Origin: Candidatus Omnitrophota bacterium
Lineage (GTDB): Bacteria; Ratteibacteria; UBA8468; B48-G9; DSTR01
Assembly (NCBI GenBank): GCA_023818865.1
Contig: JAMWDF010000087.1
Location: forward strand, 1 to 9,266
Length of the DNA: 9,266 nt
Direction of reading: 5' to 3'
In this document: piece by piece, positions 1 through 6,947 of the stretch
Layout of the letters: the number at the start of each line of letters is the position of its first letter
How positions within the stretch are numbered: the stretch's first letter is position 1
Translations under genes and position numbers: made by a program
The notes under the pieces: model-generated
Told to the model about the DNA's origin: nothing
Database searches by the model: none
The model's input: the letters and a program-made list of their open reading frames with translations, nothing else

Positions 1-312
1 CTCCGCGGGGCAACGGTGAAGTCTTTTGGTATCCTTAGCGTAAACAGTAAACAGGTTAGTCATCTGAGCCCACATATAACTAGGTGGTATTCTGGGAGTG
101 ATGATATAGCCATCATAATCCTGAGCATACATCGCAAAGATGAGACTCCACTGCTTCAAATTTGAGATACATTGTGCCTGCCTGGCTTTTTCCCTGGCTT
201 TGCTCAAAGCTGGTAGCAGCATCGCGGCTAAAATCGCGATGATGGCTACTACCACCAGAAGTTCAATCAAGGTAAAGCCAATCTGCTTAAATCCGTTCCC
301 TTTTCTCTTCAT
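1..312 (-). CDS. Prepilin-type (type IV pilin/type II secretion pseudopilin-like) protein, 3' end missing
   Basis: The first 104 codons of a minus-strand gene are present and the rest lies beyond the left edge. The product has a short basic leader (MKRKGNGFKQIG) followed by F-T-L-I-E-L-L-V-V-V-A-I-I-A-I-L-A-A, the classic prepilin peptidase site: cleavage after Gly12, methylated Phe13, Glu at mature position 5. The hydrophobic helix spans about residues 13-35. A charged stretch (SKAREKARQAQC) and an S-N-L-K-Q segment follow at about 37-54, then MYAQDYDGY at 61-69. This is the build of the abundant short pseudopilins of PVC bacteria, Omnitrophica and Armatimonadota, often annotated as prepilin-type N-terminal cleavage/methylation domain proteins. 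Start ATG at 312-310 has AGGG at 322-319, six bases upstream. It would be inserted in the inner membrane and assembled into a pilus-like or secretion fibre. It is divergent from the operon at 581, so a functional link is not shown. The family call is firm; the exact role is unknown. Confidence 0.9.
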   Translation of the reverse strand, partial: MKRKGNGFKQIGFTLIELLVVVAIIAILAAMLLPALSKAREKARQAQCISNLKQWSLIFAMYAQDYDGYIITPRIPPSYMWAQMTNLFTVYAKDTKRLHRCPAE

Positions 313-328
313 CAGATTCCCTAATAGA

Positions 329-358
329 ATTTTACCATATGTTTACCTTGTTAAGCAA
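329..358 (-). promoter_or_regulatory. Possible sigma-70-type promoter for the pseudopilin gene
   Basis: Read on the minus strand, TTGCTT (358-353) and TAAAAT (334-329) are separated by 18 bases and resemble a -35/-10 pair. The predicted transcript start would fall near 322, almost on the Shine-Dalgarno sequence, giving a very short leader. That is unusual and lowers confidence. The match is by eye only. Confidence 0.25.
331..347. repeat. Short direct repeat TTTACC-N5-TTTACC
   Basis: Two identical hexamers, TTTACC at 331-336 and 342-347, are spaced 11 bases start to start, about one helical turn. They overlap the -10 and spacer of the proposed pseudopilin promoter. Such phased hexamers can be activator or repressor half-sites, but a hexamer repeat at this distance can also arise by chance in AT-rich DNA. 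Confidence 0.3.
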
Positions 359-555
359 GAACCAGCGGAAAAAGAATCGGGGGAAACTTTTGCTTGCAGG
401 AGCTAGCAAGTCTTGGGCAAGAAAAAGCCAAACTTGGTTTGTCCTGGTAATTGGGAGCCTTGGGCGGCTGAATTCTTTCACCTAAGTCCTTGTTGCCCGA
501 AATTTTGGAGTTGGTTTTGATTCTGGCTGGATAGAAAGCAGTCCTTGTGCTAAAC

Positions 556-568
556 TCAACACTGTTGA
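556..568. promoter_or_regulatory. 13-bp palindrome just upstream of the operon's first gene
   Basis: TCAACACTGTTGA has perfect 6-bp arms around a central C and ends three bases before the Shine-Dalgarno GGAGGG. Its position could suit an operator or a small leader hairpin, although one unpaired base makes an unstable RNA loop, so a dimeric protein site is the better reading. The evidence is symmetry and location only. Confidence 0.3.
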
Positions 569-571
569 AAC

Positions 572-577
572 GGAGGG
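572..577 (+). promoter_or_regulatory. Shine-Dalgarno site for the secreted protein gene
   Basis: GGAGGG lies three bases before ATG 581. The GGAGG core is four bases from the start. The match is strong though the spacing is tight. It supports this start, which also places a complete signal peptide at the N-terminus. Confidence 0.7.
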
Positions 578-580
578 AAA

Positions 581-3500
581 ATGGCTGAAGTAATTTCTTC
601 TTTTCGCTTGACTCTGATGTTTGCTGTTGCCTTTGTTTCCCTGACTAGGCTGGTTTCCGGCGAAGATTTAAACAAACCAAAGCATCGGCCGCAGTTTGTT
701 ATCCCGTATTTCCAGATTCCACCGGTTATAGATGGCCTCATCAGAGAAGAGGAGTGGCCCGGGATAAAGATAAAAGGTCTTATTTCCCAACAGAGACCCA
801 ATCGGTTGGAGTTTCGGGATGTAGAAGCTTGGTTGGGCTGGGATGAGAAGAATATTTATGTGGCAGTTAAATCTGTTTATCACCCGGAAGCTGGCTTAAT
901 TGCCCCAACCCAACCGGTTCCAGATAATGGAGATGCTTCCTTCAAATCCTGGGATGACACTTTGGAATTTTTCTTCGTTCCGGATATGGTGGCAGAGGAG
1001 GAAAATCTGAGACCAGACCGGGTTTATCAGATTATTCTTAACGCCAACCAGGCTATCTATGACATTGTGAGCGACCAGAAAAAAGGATCCTACAACACTG
1101 CCTGGCGAGTGAAGCAGCGCTCTGCCCACACAGTGAAGGATGGCTACTGGCAGGCAGAAATTGCCTTTGACCTTACTTCTTTTGAAGTGAAGGACCTCAA
1201 TAACTGGTGGGGAGTCAGAATCTGTCGTAATTTTAAGAACCCTTGGGACCAATCCCGTTTAGGCATCAATGTTATTGCTTTTGCCAGTGTGGAGACTATG
1301 CCTTTGATGAAACTCTCCCGCCTGGCGCCATCAGTGAAACACCATTCATTCTATGATGAGAAGAACAAGAGGGTGAATTTGAAACTCTCCTTAGCAAATC
1401 CTACTGAGCAAGCAATTCCCGTAAAGGCGGTGTTAGCCCACAATCCTTTGAATCAACCAAGATATGAGAAAAAAGGCGAGTATGTCTTAAAACCAGGGGA
1501 AAGCCAGGAATTGATTTACCAGATACCCATGGCTGATCCGCAGGCGTACACAGCTGTTTCTTTGGTAGAGGTCACCTCTCCAGACGGAAAGATAATCTAT
1601 TATCGCCGTGACTTTTTGTGGGAAGCGATGCCTACTGGTCAGATCTGGACTCCGGTCCCCAAGGCTGATATAAAGGCAGTTAGTTTGAATATTGCCCATT
1701 ATCCAAGGGTGAGAAAGCTGGTGGTTCTGGCCTCTTTTGAACACCTGGCTGGCCGCGAATCTGTTAAAGAGGCAACTATTGAGGTGACTCCAGCTGGCCA
1801 GGAAAGGGTGCTGGCCCGGAAGAAAATTAGCGAATTTAATAATTTTGGTTTGGAGACAGTACTTGATTTGCCAGAGGGAATGAAAGGAGAATACGAGGTC
1901 AAACTTTTTCTTACCGGTGAGGGTAACCTTCCCCAGGAGCCGGTGGTGGAAAAATTTGAGAGAGAAAGATTTGAATGGGAAGGTAATCGGCTGGGAATGA
2001 CCAATCAGGTGATTCCGCCTTTCCAGCCAATCAAGATTAATTGGGCTAAAAAAACGGCCGCGGTCGTTCTCAGGCATTATACCTTTTCGCCGTTGGGTTT
2101 GTGGCAGCAGGTGGAAGCTGATGGTAAGGAGATATTAGCCGAGCCTATTTCCCTTAAACTGGTTCAAGCCGGAACGACCAGAAAATTAGAAGGGAAAGGA
2201 GTGCGTTTTACAAAGGTTAAACCCAACGAGGTTTCCGGTAAGTCTGATTTTGTGGCCGGAGAACTTTCTGGAACCATCACTTTCAATTTGGAATATGATG
2301 GCATGATGAAAGTGAAGCTTTTTCTGACTCAACGGGGGAAGACACCTATTGACCAACTGTCTCTGGTGATTCCTGTAAAAAAACAGTATGCGAAACTGAT
2401 GCATGTCTGCGGAGATAGCATCCGGATTAACTACGGTGGGCTTATCCCGGCTGGACAGGGACTTGTCTGGGAAAGCCGAGAGGCGGCGCGCATCATGTTG
2501 CGGGGCACCTTTATTCCTTATGTTTGGTTTGGCGAGGAAAAACGGGGACTATGCTGGTTTGCTGAGAATGACCGGGGATGGATTTTAGATGACCGGAAAT
2601 CTGCCCTCACGATGGAAAGAGAGGAAGACAGAGTGAGTTTAAATGTTCATCTGGTAAACAAACCAGGTATTTTTCCAGAGCCGGTAGAGATTGTTTTTGG
2701 GTTGATGGCTTCTCCAGCCAAACCCATGCCAGAAAGTCCTCCTTGGCAGAGGACAACTTTCAACGGTCCTTCTGATTTTATGGTCAGGGTACACGGTTCA
2801 AGTTTCTACTGGAATGGTCAGATGTATGCTAATTTCCCTCAACATCGGGATTTCCAGGCTATCCGAAAAGTGGCTCAGGCGAATAAGGAAGGCAAGGTGG
2901 ATAAAGAATATGTTCAATCTTTGATTGACCAATGGTCTGAGGAAACCCATGATTTGTCATTTGATCGGCACAAAGCGCACATTCTTAGCGGCTTCAGCCC
3001 AGGAAACTATAAAGCGGTTATTCCTTATACTAATTTAAGAGGGGATATAACCTGGATTCCAGAATGGCGGACTTTTCAGGATGAGTGGTCTTATCAGGCG
3101 GTCAGACAAAGAACCAAGGATAAAAGCAGAAAAAAAGGTAGCACTGATGGTGTTATCATCCCTGTACCTTCCCGGCAGGATTTCCTGCTGTATTATTACC
3201 AGAAGTTTTTTGAAAACGGGTTTGACGGCATTTACTGGGACAATATCTACCTGCAATCATCTTACAACCCTTTCTTCGGTCCAGTGTACCAACGAGCTGA
3301 TGGTCAGAAGCAGCCCTATGTAGACATTTTCCATTCCCGGGAGCTGGTGAAAAGAACGATGGTCTTGGCCTATCAAATGGGTAAAGCCAATCTCTCCATG
3401 GTCCACATGACTAATGCTAATCTTTTGCCTATCTTCAGTTTTGCCGGTTCCCTTTTAGGGTGGGAATGGAAGTATGGTTTGACTGATTTTCAGGACAGGT

Positions 3501-4006
3501 TTTCCGCTGACTATATCCGGGCAGTTAACCTGCCGTTTAACAGTGGTTGTATTCCAGTCCAACTAAGCGGGGTGCATGGCGAAGGCAGCCAGGAGATTAA
3601 AGATTGGTGTTGCCGAACTAGAGCCGCGGTCACGCTGGTCCATGAACTCCATGTCTGGGGACCGGATAAGTTCTTAGTGTCCATCTGGCAGATGCTGTGG
3701 AATCTGGGGTATGGGACAAAGGAAATAAAGACTTTTCGCTACTGGGAGGATGAGCCAGTATTGCAGGTGAACCGGAAGGATTTGCTCTGGATTGTCCATG
3801 CAGGCAAAGAAAAAGCAGTCTTAATTTTTTGTGATTATGGAGACGGAGGCAGGGTCAAGGTGGATTTGGCGGCTGGAAGACTTGGGTTTACAAACTACCA
3901 GGCTAAAGATTGGGAGACAGACCTGCCAATAGAAAAGGAAGAAGGTAGATTAGTATTTAGCCTGAAGAAACACGACCTGAAAATTATTATAGTGGAGAAA
4001 CTGTGA
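581..4006 (+). CDS. Secreted CBM9-like / DUF6067 (GH123-related) putative glycoside hydrolase, 1141 aa
   Basis: A signal peptide spans about residues 1-27 (hydrophobic core LTLMFAVAFVSL, probable cleavage after VSG), so the product is exported. Residues 45-230 look like a CBM9-type carbohydrate-binding sandwich: PPVIDGLIREEEWPG (47-61), GWDEKNIYVAVKS (86-98), DDTLEFFF (125-132), DGYWQAEIAFDL (187-198). Two Ig-like beta regions follow (about 245-345 and 365-475). From about 468 (GNRLGMTNQV) to the end it resembles DUF6067/GH123-related proteins, with GLCWFAENDRGW at 656-667 and a barrel-like region carrying FQDEW (Asp834-Glu835), GFDGIYWDNIYL (880-891; Asp882, Asp887) and GWEW (Glu962). A beta-rich C-terminal segment covers about 1060-1141. 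Family knowledge suggests glycan hydrolysis; substrate and catalytic pair are not determined. It is first in the operon and its stop overlaps the FAH start. The DUF6067/GH123 link is from remembered motifs and could be wrong in detail, but secretion and a carbohydrate role are well supported. Confidence 0.72.
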   Translation: MAEVISSFRLTLMFAVAFVSLTRLVSGEDLNKPKHRPQFVIPYFQIPPVIDGLIREEEWPGIKIKGLISQQRPNRLEFRDVEAWLGWDEKNIYVAVKSVYHPEAGLIAPTQPVPDNGDASFKSWDDTLEFFFVPDMVAEEENLRPDRVYQIILNANQAIYDIVSDQKKGSYNTAWRVKQRSAHTVKDGYWQAEIAFDLTSFEVKDLNNWWGVRICRNFKNPWDQSRLGINVIAFASVETMPLMKLSRLAPSVKHHSFYDEKNKRVNLKLSLANPTEQAIPVKAVLAHNPLNQPRYEKKGEYVLKPGESQELIYQIPMADPQAYTAVSLVEVTSPDGKIIYYRRDFLWEAMPTGQIWTPVPKADIKAVSLNIAHYPRVRKLVVLASFEHLAGRESVKEATIEVTPAGQERVLARKKISEFNNFGLETVLDLPEGMKGEYEVKLFLTGEGNLPQEPVVEKFERERFEWEGNRLGMTNQVIPPFQPIKINWAKKTAAVVLRHYTFSPLGLWQQVEADGKEILAEPISLKLVQAGTTRKLEGKGVRFTKVKPNEVSGKSDFVAGELSGTITFNLEYDGMMKVKLFLTQRGKTPIDQLSLVIPVKKQYAKLMHVCGDSIRINYGGLIPAGQGLVWESREAARIMLRGTFIPYVWFGEEKRGLCWFAENDRGWILDDRKSALTMEREEDRVSLNVHLVNKPGIFPEPVEIVFGLMASPAKPMPESPPWQRTTFNGPSDFMVRVHGSSFYWNGQMYANFPQHRDFQAIRKVAQANKEGKVDKEYVQSLIDQWSEETHDLSFDRHKAHILSGFSPGNYKAVIPYTNLRGDITWIPEWRTFQDEWSYQAVRQRTKDKSRKKGSTDGVIIPVPSRQDFLLYYYQKFFENGFDGIYWDNIYLQSSYNPFFGPVYQRADGQKQPYVDIFHSRELVKRTMVLAYQMGKANLSMVHMTNANLLPIFSFAGSLLGWEWKYGLTDFQDRFSADYIRAVNLPFNSGCIPVQLSGVHGEGSQEIKDWCCRTRAAVTLVHELHVWGPDKFLVSIWQMLWNLGYGTKEIKTFRYWEDEPVLQVNRKDLLWIVHAGKEKAVLIFCDYGDGGRVKVDLAAGRLGFTNYQAKDWETDLPIEKEEGRLVFSLKKHDLKIIIVEKL

Positions 4007-4800
4007 AATTCTTGAGGGTCATTAATCCTGAGAATTCTCAACCAGTTTATGGTGTACTGAGGAGCGATAGAATTTATCTGCTGGATCGATCGGCCCTTGA
4101 TGGTGGGAAAGAAACAGGCCTGGTGATTATGAGGCAGCAGGTGAAAACATTTCTGCCACCTGTGGAGCCTCCCAATATCATTGCCCTCGGTTTGAATTAC
4201 CGGCAACACGCGCAGGAGAGTGGTAAACCGGTGCCAACATCTCCAGTTATTTTTCTGAAGGCAACCACCAGTCTTGTTGGTCACTTGAGCCCGGTGGTGT
4301 TACCTCGGGAAGCGCCAGCTGAAGTGGACTATGAGGCAGAATTGGTGGTAGTTATCGGCAAGAAAGCCAAACGTGTTTCTGAAAAAGAGGCATTGGAGTA
4401 TGTTTTTGGGTATACTTGTGGCAATGACATCAGTGCCAGGGATTGTCAGCTAAGAGTTGACCAACAGTGGGCCAGAGGAAAATCCTTTGATAGTTTTGCG
4501 CCAGTTGGTCCCTGGGTGGAAACAGACTTAGACCCTAATAACCTTAAGATTAGACTGGCCTTGAATGGCCAGACTATGCAGGATAGTAGCACTGGAGATA
4601 TGATTTTCCCAGTCCCGAAAATTGTCAGTTACCTTTCCCAGCAGATGACTTTGCTGCCGGGTACCATAATCATGACCGGAACGCCTTCCGGCGTGGGTTT
4701 CGCTCGCCAACCGCCAGTTTTTTTGAAACCTGGAGATGTGCTGGAGGTAGAAATTGAAGGGATTGGTTGTCTAAGAAATCATGTGGTAGCCGAGGGATAA
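4003..4800 (+). CDS. Fumarylacetoacetate hydrolase (FAH) family protein
   Basis: This 265-residue protein has the usual length and layout of the FAH/YcgM/HpaG family: a small N-terminal segment, then IIALGLNYRQHAQE (59-72), the metal-binding E-A-E (Glu111 and Glu113 in VDYEAELVVVIG), GNDISARD with Asp142 as third metal ligand, RGKSFDSFAPVGP (158-170, Lys160), and TGTPSGVG (225-232) near the end. Known members cleave, decarboxylate or isomerise beta-diketo or 2-keto acids using Mg or Mn in the cytoplasm; several act on 2,4-diketo-3-deoxy sugar acids, others on aromatic breakdown products. The start is GTG at 4003, inside the previous stop (GTGA overlap), with GGAG at 3994-3997 five bases upstream, so translation is probably coupled. 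The position between a secreted glycan-active protein and two GREs favours a sugar-derived keto acid, but this is inference. Family call very firm, substrate unknown. Confidence 0.93.
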   Translation: MKFLRVINPENSQPVYGVLRSDRIYLLDRSALDGGKETGLVIMRQQVKTFLPPVEPPNIIALGLNYRQHAQESGKPVPTSPVIFLKATTSLVGHLSPVVLPREAPAEVDYEAELVVVIGKKAKRVSEKEALEYVFGYTCGNDISARDCQLRVDQQWARGKSFDSFAPVGPWVETDLDPNNLKIRLALNGQTMQDSSTGDMIFPVPKIVSYLSQQMTLLPGTIIMTGTPSGVGFARQPPVFLKPGDVLEVEIEGIGCLRNHVVAEG

Positions 4801-4826
4801 TTCATCAAGAACTGACAGGTAACTAA

Positions 4827-6947
4827 ATGGAGATTTCCCAATTCCTAAGAAATGCCGGAGAGTTTTTTGCCTCCGGATTTTTTGAGGAGGAGTCAGCCTC
4901 TCCTTTCTGTCGCATCAGCCGGGGTATTAGAAGACAATTGGAAAATGTTCCTCTTCCAGCGTATCAGGGGGAATGTCTATATCCATCAGGAATTAATGGA
5001 CTATGGCGGACGAAAAATGGGATTTTGACCTTTCATTATTCTTACACCCTGGCTTATGACCGCAATGCCTTGGTAGGGTTAATAGAGCAAGTGTCTAACA
5101 GCCAGGAAAGAAATGTTTGGGAACGGCTCAAGGAGAAACTTGATAGTTATCCGCTGTATTCCCATCAGTTGATTTCTCCTGAATACACGGTGGGTGGCCG
5201 AGGTTATACCCACAGTATTCCTAATTATGGCCGGGTTTTAAGAGAAGGTTTACTCAGTTACCAGTCTCGGATAAGCGCCCTGGTGAGAAAATATCCAGCT
5301 GGTCCGTGGTTGGTTGACCTTTCTTCGGGCTTAATGGATGTCCTTGAGGGAATAAAGGCTCTCTGGAGCCGAATCTGTCAATCCTTGCCATCCGATTCGC
5401 CGGTCAGAGAAGATTTTCAGGTTGTTCCCTGGCAACCGGCGAAAACTTTTCGGCAGGCACTTTTAGCCACCAACCTGATTTTTTATCTTGACGGATGCGA
5501 TAGTCTTGGTCGACTTGACCAGGAACTTGGTCCCTATTATGACCAGGACTTCCAAGCCGGTCTGATTACTGAAGAGGCAGCGACCGAACTGATCAGGGCT
5601 CTTTGGAAAAATTTTGATGCGAACTCTGGTTGGAATGTTGTTCTCGGTGGGAGTGATGTTTCTGGTAGACCGGCTTACAACCGGCTGACTTTAGTCTGCT
5701 TGAAAGCAGCCAGAAAAATGAGACGACCCAATTTGGCTCTACGAATCAGAAGAGATATGCCTGATGAATATTTTGAGGAGGCTTTAAAAACACTCGGCAC
5801 AGGCTGTGGTCTACCAGCGCTGTATAATGAAGAAGCCTATCTCCAGGCGCTTCATCAAAGCCATTTGAATATCAATTTTAGAGACATTTGTCAGTATGCC
5901 TTCGGCGGTTGTACCGAGACCATGATGCACGGAATGAGTAATGTTGGTTCGCTGGATGGTGGCATTAATCTGGCCGGAATTATGAATAATTCGTTGAAAA
6001 AGATACTGCCCTGGGCGACTAGTTTCAACCAGGTAGTCTCTGGGCTAAAGAAAGAAATCAGCCAAGCGATTGAAAATCTTTGTCGGCAGGTAAACGCTGA
6101 CCAAGAACAGAAGGCGAAATGGCGCCCGCAGCCAATGAGAACCCTTTTGGTTGAAGATTGTCTGGATGCTGGCCGGGAGTATAATGCAGGCGGGGCCAGA
6201 TACAACTGGAGTGTTATTAACGTGGGTGGACTAGCCAATGTGGCTGATTCGCTTTTTGCCATTAAGAAACTGGTTTTTGATGAACGCGTAGTTACCGGAA
6301 AGAAGTTTCTCCAGGTTATGAGGAGTAACTTCAAGAAGGAGGTAGCGCTGCTGAAAGAAATCCGGCAGCTGGCTAAATACGGGAATGATGAAAATGAGGT
6401 TGACTACTTAGCCAAGGAAGTAGCGGAATATGTTTTTGATGATTTGACCCAGTATGCTTGCTGGCGGGGTGGCCGGTTTCTGCCAGGGTGTTTGATGTTT
6501 GTCACTTATGTCGGGGCCGGTCAAAGTGTACCGGCGACACCGGATGGGCGACACAAAGGTGAGCCAATTGCAGACTCAATCGGGCCTTATTTCGGCCGGG
6601 AGAAAAAAGGACCTACGGCGATGCTTATGTCAGTGACTAGATTCAACCATCAAAAGGCGCCAGGTACTCTGGTGCTAAATATGCGGCTGGCTAAAAGTCT
6701 TTTTTCCTCCTATTCAGGAAGAAAAATTGTCAAGGACTTAGTCAGCACCTATTTTTTTCTTGGCGGTATGCAGGTCCAGATTACAGTAGTTGACCAAATG
6801 GTGCTGAAGGAAGCAATGAAAAATCCGGAAAAATTCCCTGACTTAATTATCAGGGTTGGTGGTTACTCAGAATATTTTTGTCGCCTTGATCGGCACCTCC
6901 AGGAAACAATTTCTGCCAGAACAGAGTATGGAAAAGAGGATAGCTAA
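4827..6947 (+). CDS. Glycyl radical enzyme (PFL-like family), first of a tandem pair, unknown substrate
   Basis: The 706-residue product carries the two marks of a GRE: an active-site Cys362 in YAFGGCTE, with Glu364, and a C-terminal radical loop RVGGYS in which Gly679 would carry the radical. Other family stretches are THSIPNY (128-134), LGRLDQELGPYY (227-238), GCGLPALYNEE (326-336), VEDCLDAGREYNAGGARYN (442-460), AKYGNDENEVD (516-526), ATPDGRHKGEP (570-580) and the LQETISARTE tail. GREs use a thiyl radical to break C-C, C-O, C-N or C-S bonds in the cytoplasm under anoxia, after activation by a radical-SAM partner. It is shorter than the usual 750-850 residues, and its Cys sits 48 positions nearer the N-terminus than in the next gene. 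The block after Cys-x-Glu (MMHGMSNVGSLDGG) does not match the dehydratase pattern GCVEP. The weak SD AGG at 4817-4819 is seven bases from the start, 26 bases after the FAH gene. GRE membership is certain; reaction unknown. Confidence 0.95.
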   Translation: MEISQFLRNAGEFFASGFFEEESASPFCRISRGIRRQLENVPLPAYQGECLYPSGINGLWRTKNGILTFHYSYTLAYDRNALVGLIEQVSNSQERNVWERLKEKLDSYPLYSHQLISPEYTVGGRGYTHSIPNYGRVLREGLLSYQSRISALVRKYPAGPWLVDLSSGLMDVLEGIKALWSRICQSLPSDSPVREDFQVVPWQPAKTFRQALLATNLIFYLDGCDSLGRLDQELGPYYDQDFQAGLITEEAATELIRALWKNFDANSGWNVVLGGSDVSGRPAYNRLTLVCLKAARKMRRPNLALRIRRDMPDEYFEEALKTLGTGCGLPALYNEEAYLQALHQSHLNINFRDICQYAFGGCTETMMHGMSNVGSLDGGINLAGIMNNSLKKILPWATSFNQVVSGLKKEISQAIENLCRQVNADQEQKAKWRPQPMRTLLVEDCLDAGREYNAGGARYNWSVINVGGLANVADSLFAIKKLVFDERVVTGKKFLQVMRSNFKKEVALLKEIRQLAKYGNDENEVDYLAKEVAEYVFDDLTQYACWRGGRFLPGCLMFVTYVGAGQSVPATPDGRHKGEPIADSIGPYFGREKKGPTAMLMSVTRFNHQKAPGTLVLNMRLAKSLFSSYSGRKIVKDLVSTYFFLGGMQVQITVVDQMVLKEAMKNPEKFPDLIIRVGGYSEYFCRLDRHLQETISARTEYGKEDS

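Larger units (their letters stand above)
313..580. promoter_or_regulatory. Divergent intergenic region between the pseudopilin gene and the plus-strand operon
   Basis: These 268 bases separate two outward-facing genes, so they should hold both promoters and any operator. No convincing coding sequence was found; the open frame that enters from 140 is antisense to the pseudopilin and carries no SD. I could not pick a credible -35/-10 pair for the plus-strand operon. A weak minus-strand pair and two small symmetric or repeated elements are listed separately. No tRNA, riboswitch or strong terminator fold was recognised. Confidence 0.5.

Noticed and set aside
140..406. Plus-strand 88-residue open frame
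   Set aside because: It is antisense to the clear pseudopilin coding sequence and its translation has no recognisable domain.
393..410. Hairpin CTTGC-N8-GCAAG as a terminator or attenuator
   Set aside because: The stem is only five pairs with an eight-base loop and no U-run follows; it is too weak to call.
1487..2077. Minus-strand 196-residue open frame inside the secreted protein gene
   Set aside because: It is a shadow of the plus-strand gene, with no motif; the plus frame shows continuous domain-like sequence.
2403..2588. Plus-strand 61-residue open frame in another frame of the secreted protein gene
   Set aside because: It overlaps the GLCWFAENDRGW region fully and has no SD or recognisable product.
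5891..6334. Minus-strand 147-residue open frame inside the first GRE
   Set aside because: It lies opposite the conserved catalytic Cys region, so coding pressure is on the plus strand.
6856..6927. Upstream in-frame ATG extending the second GRE by 24 residues
   Set aside because: The extension reads out of frame through the first GRE's conserved radical loop, and the residues it adds look nothing like a GRE N-terminus. ATG 6928 gives a typical start.
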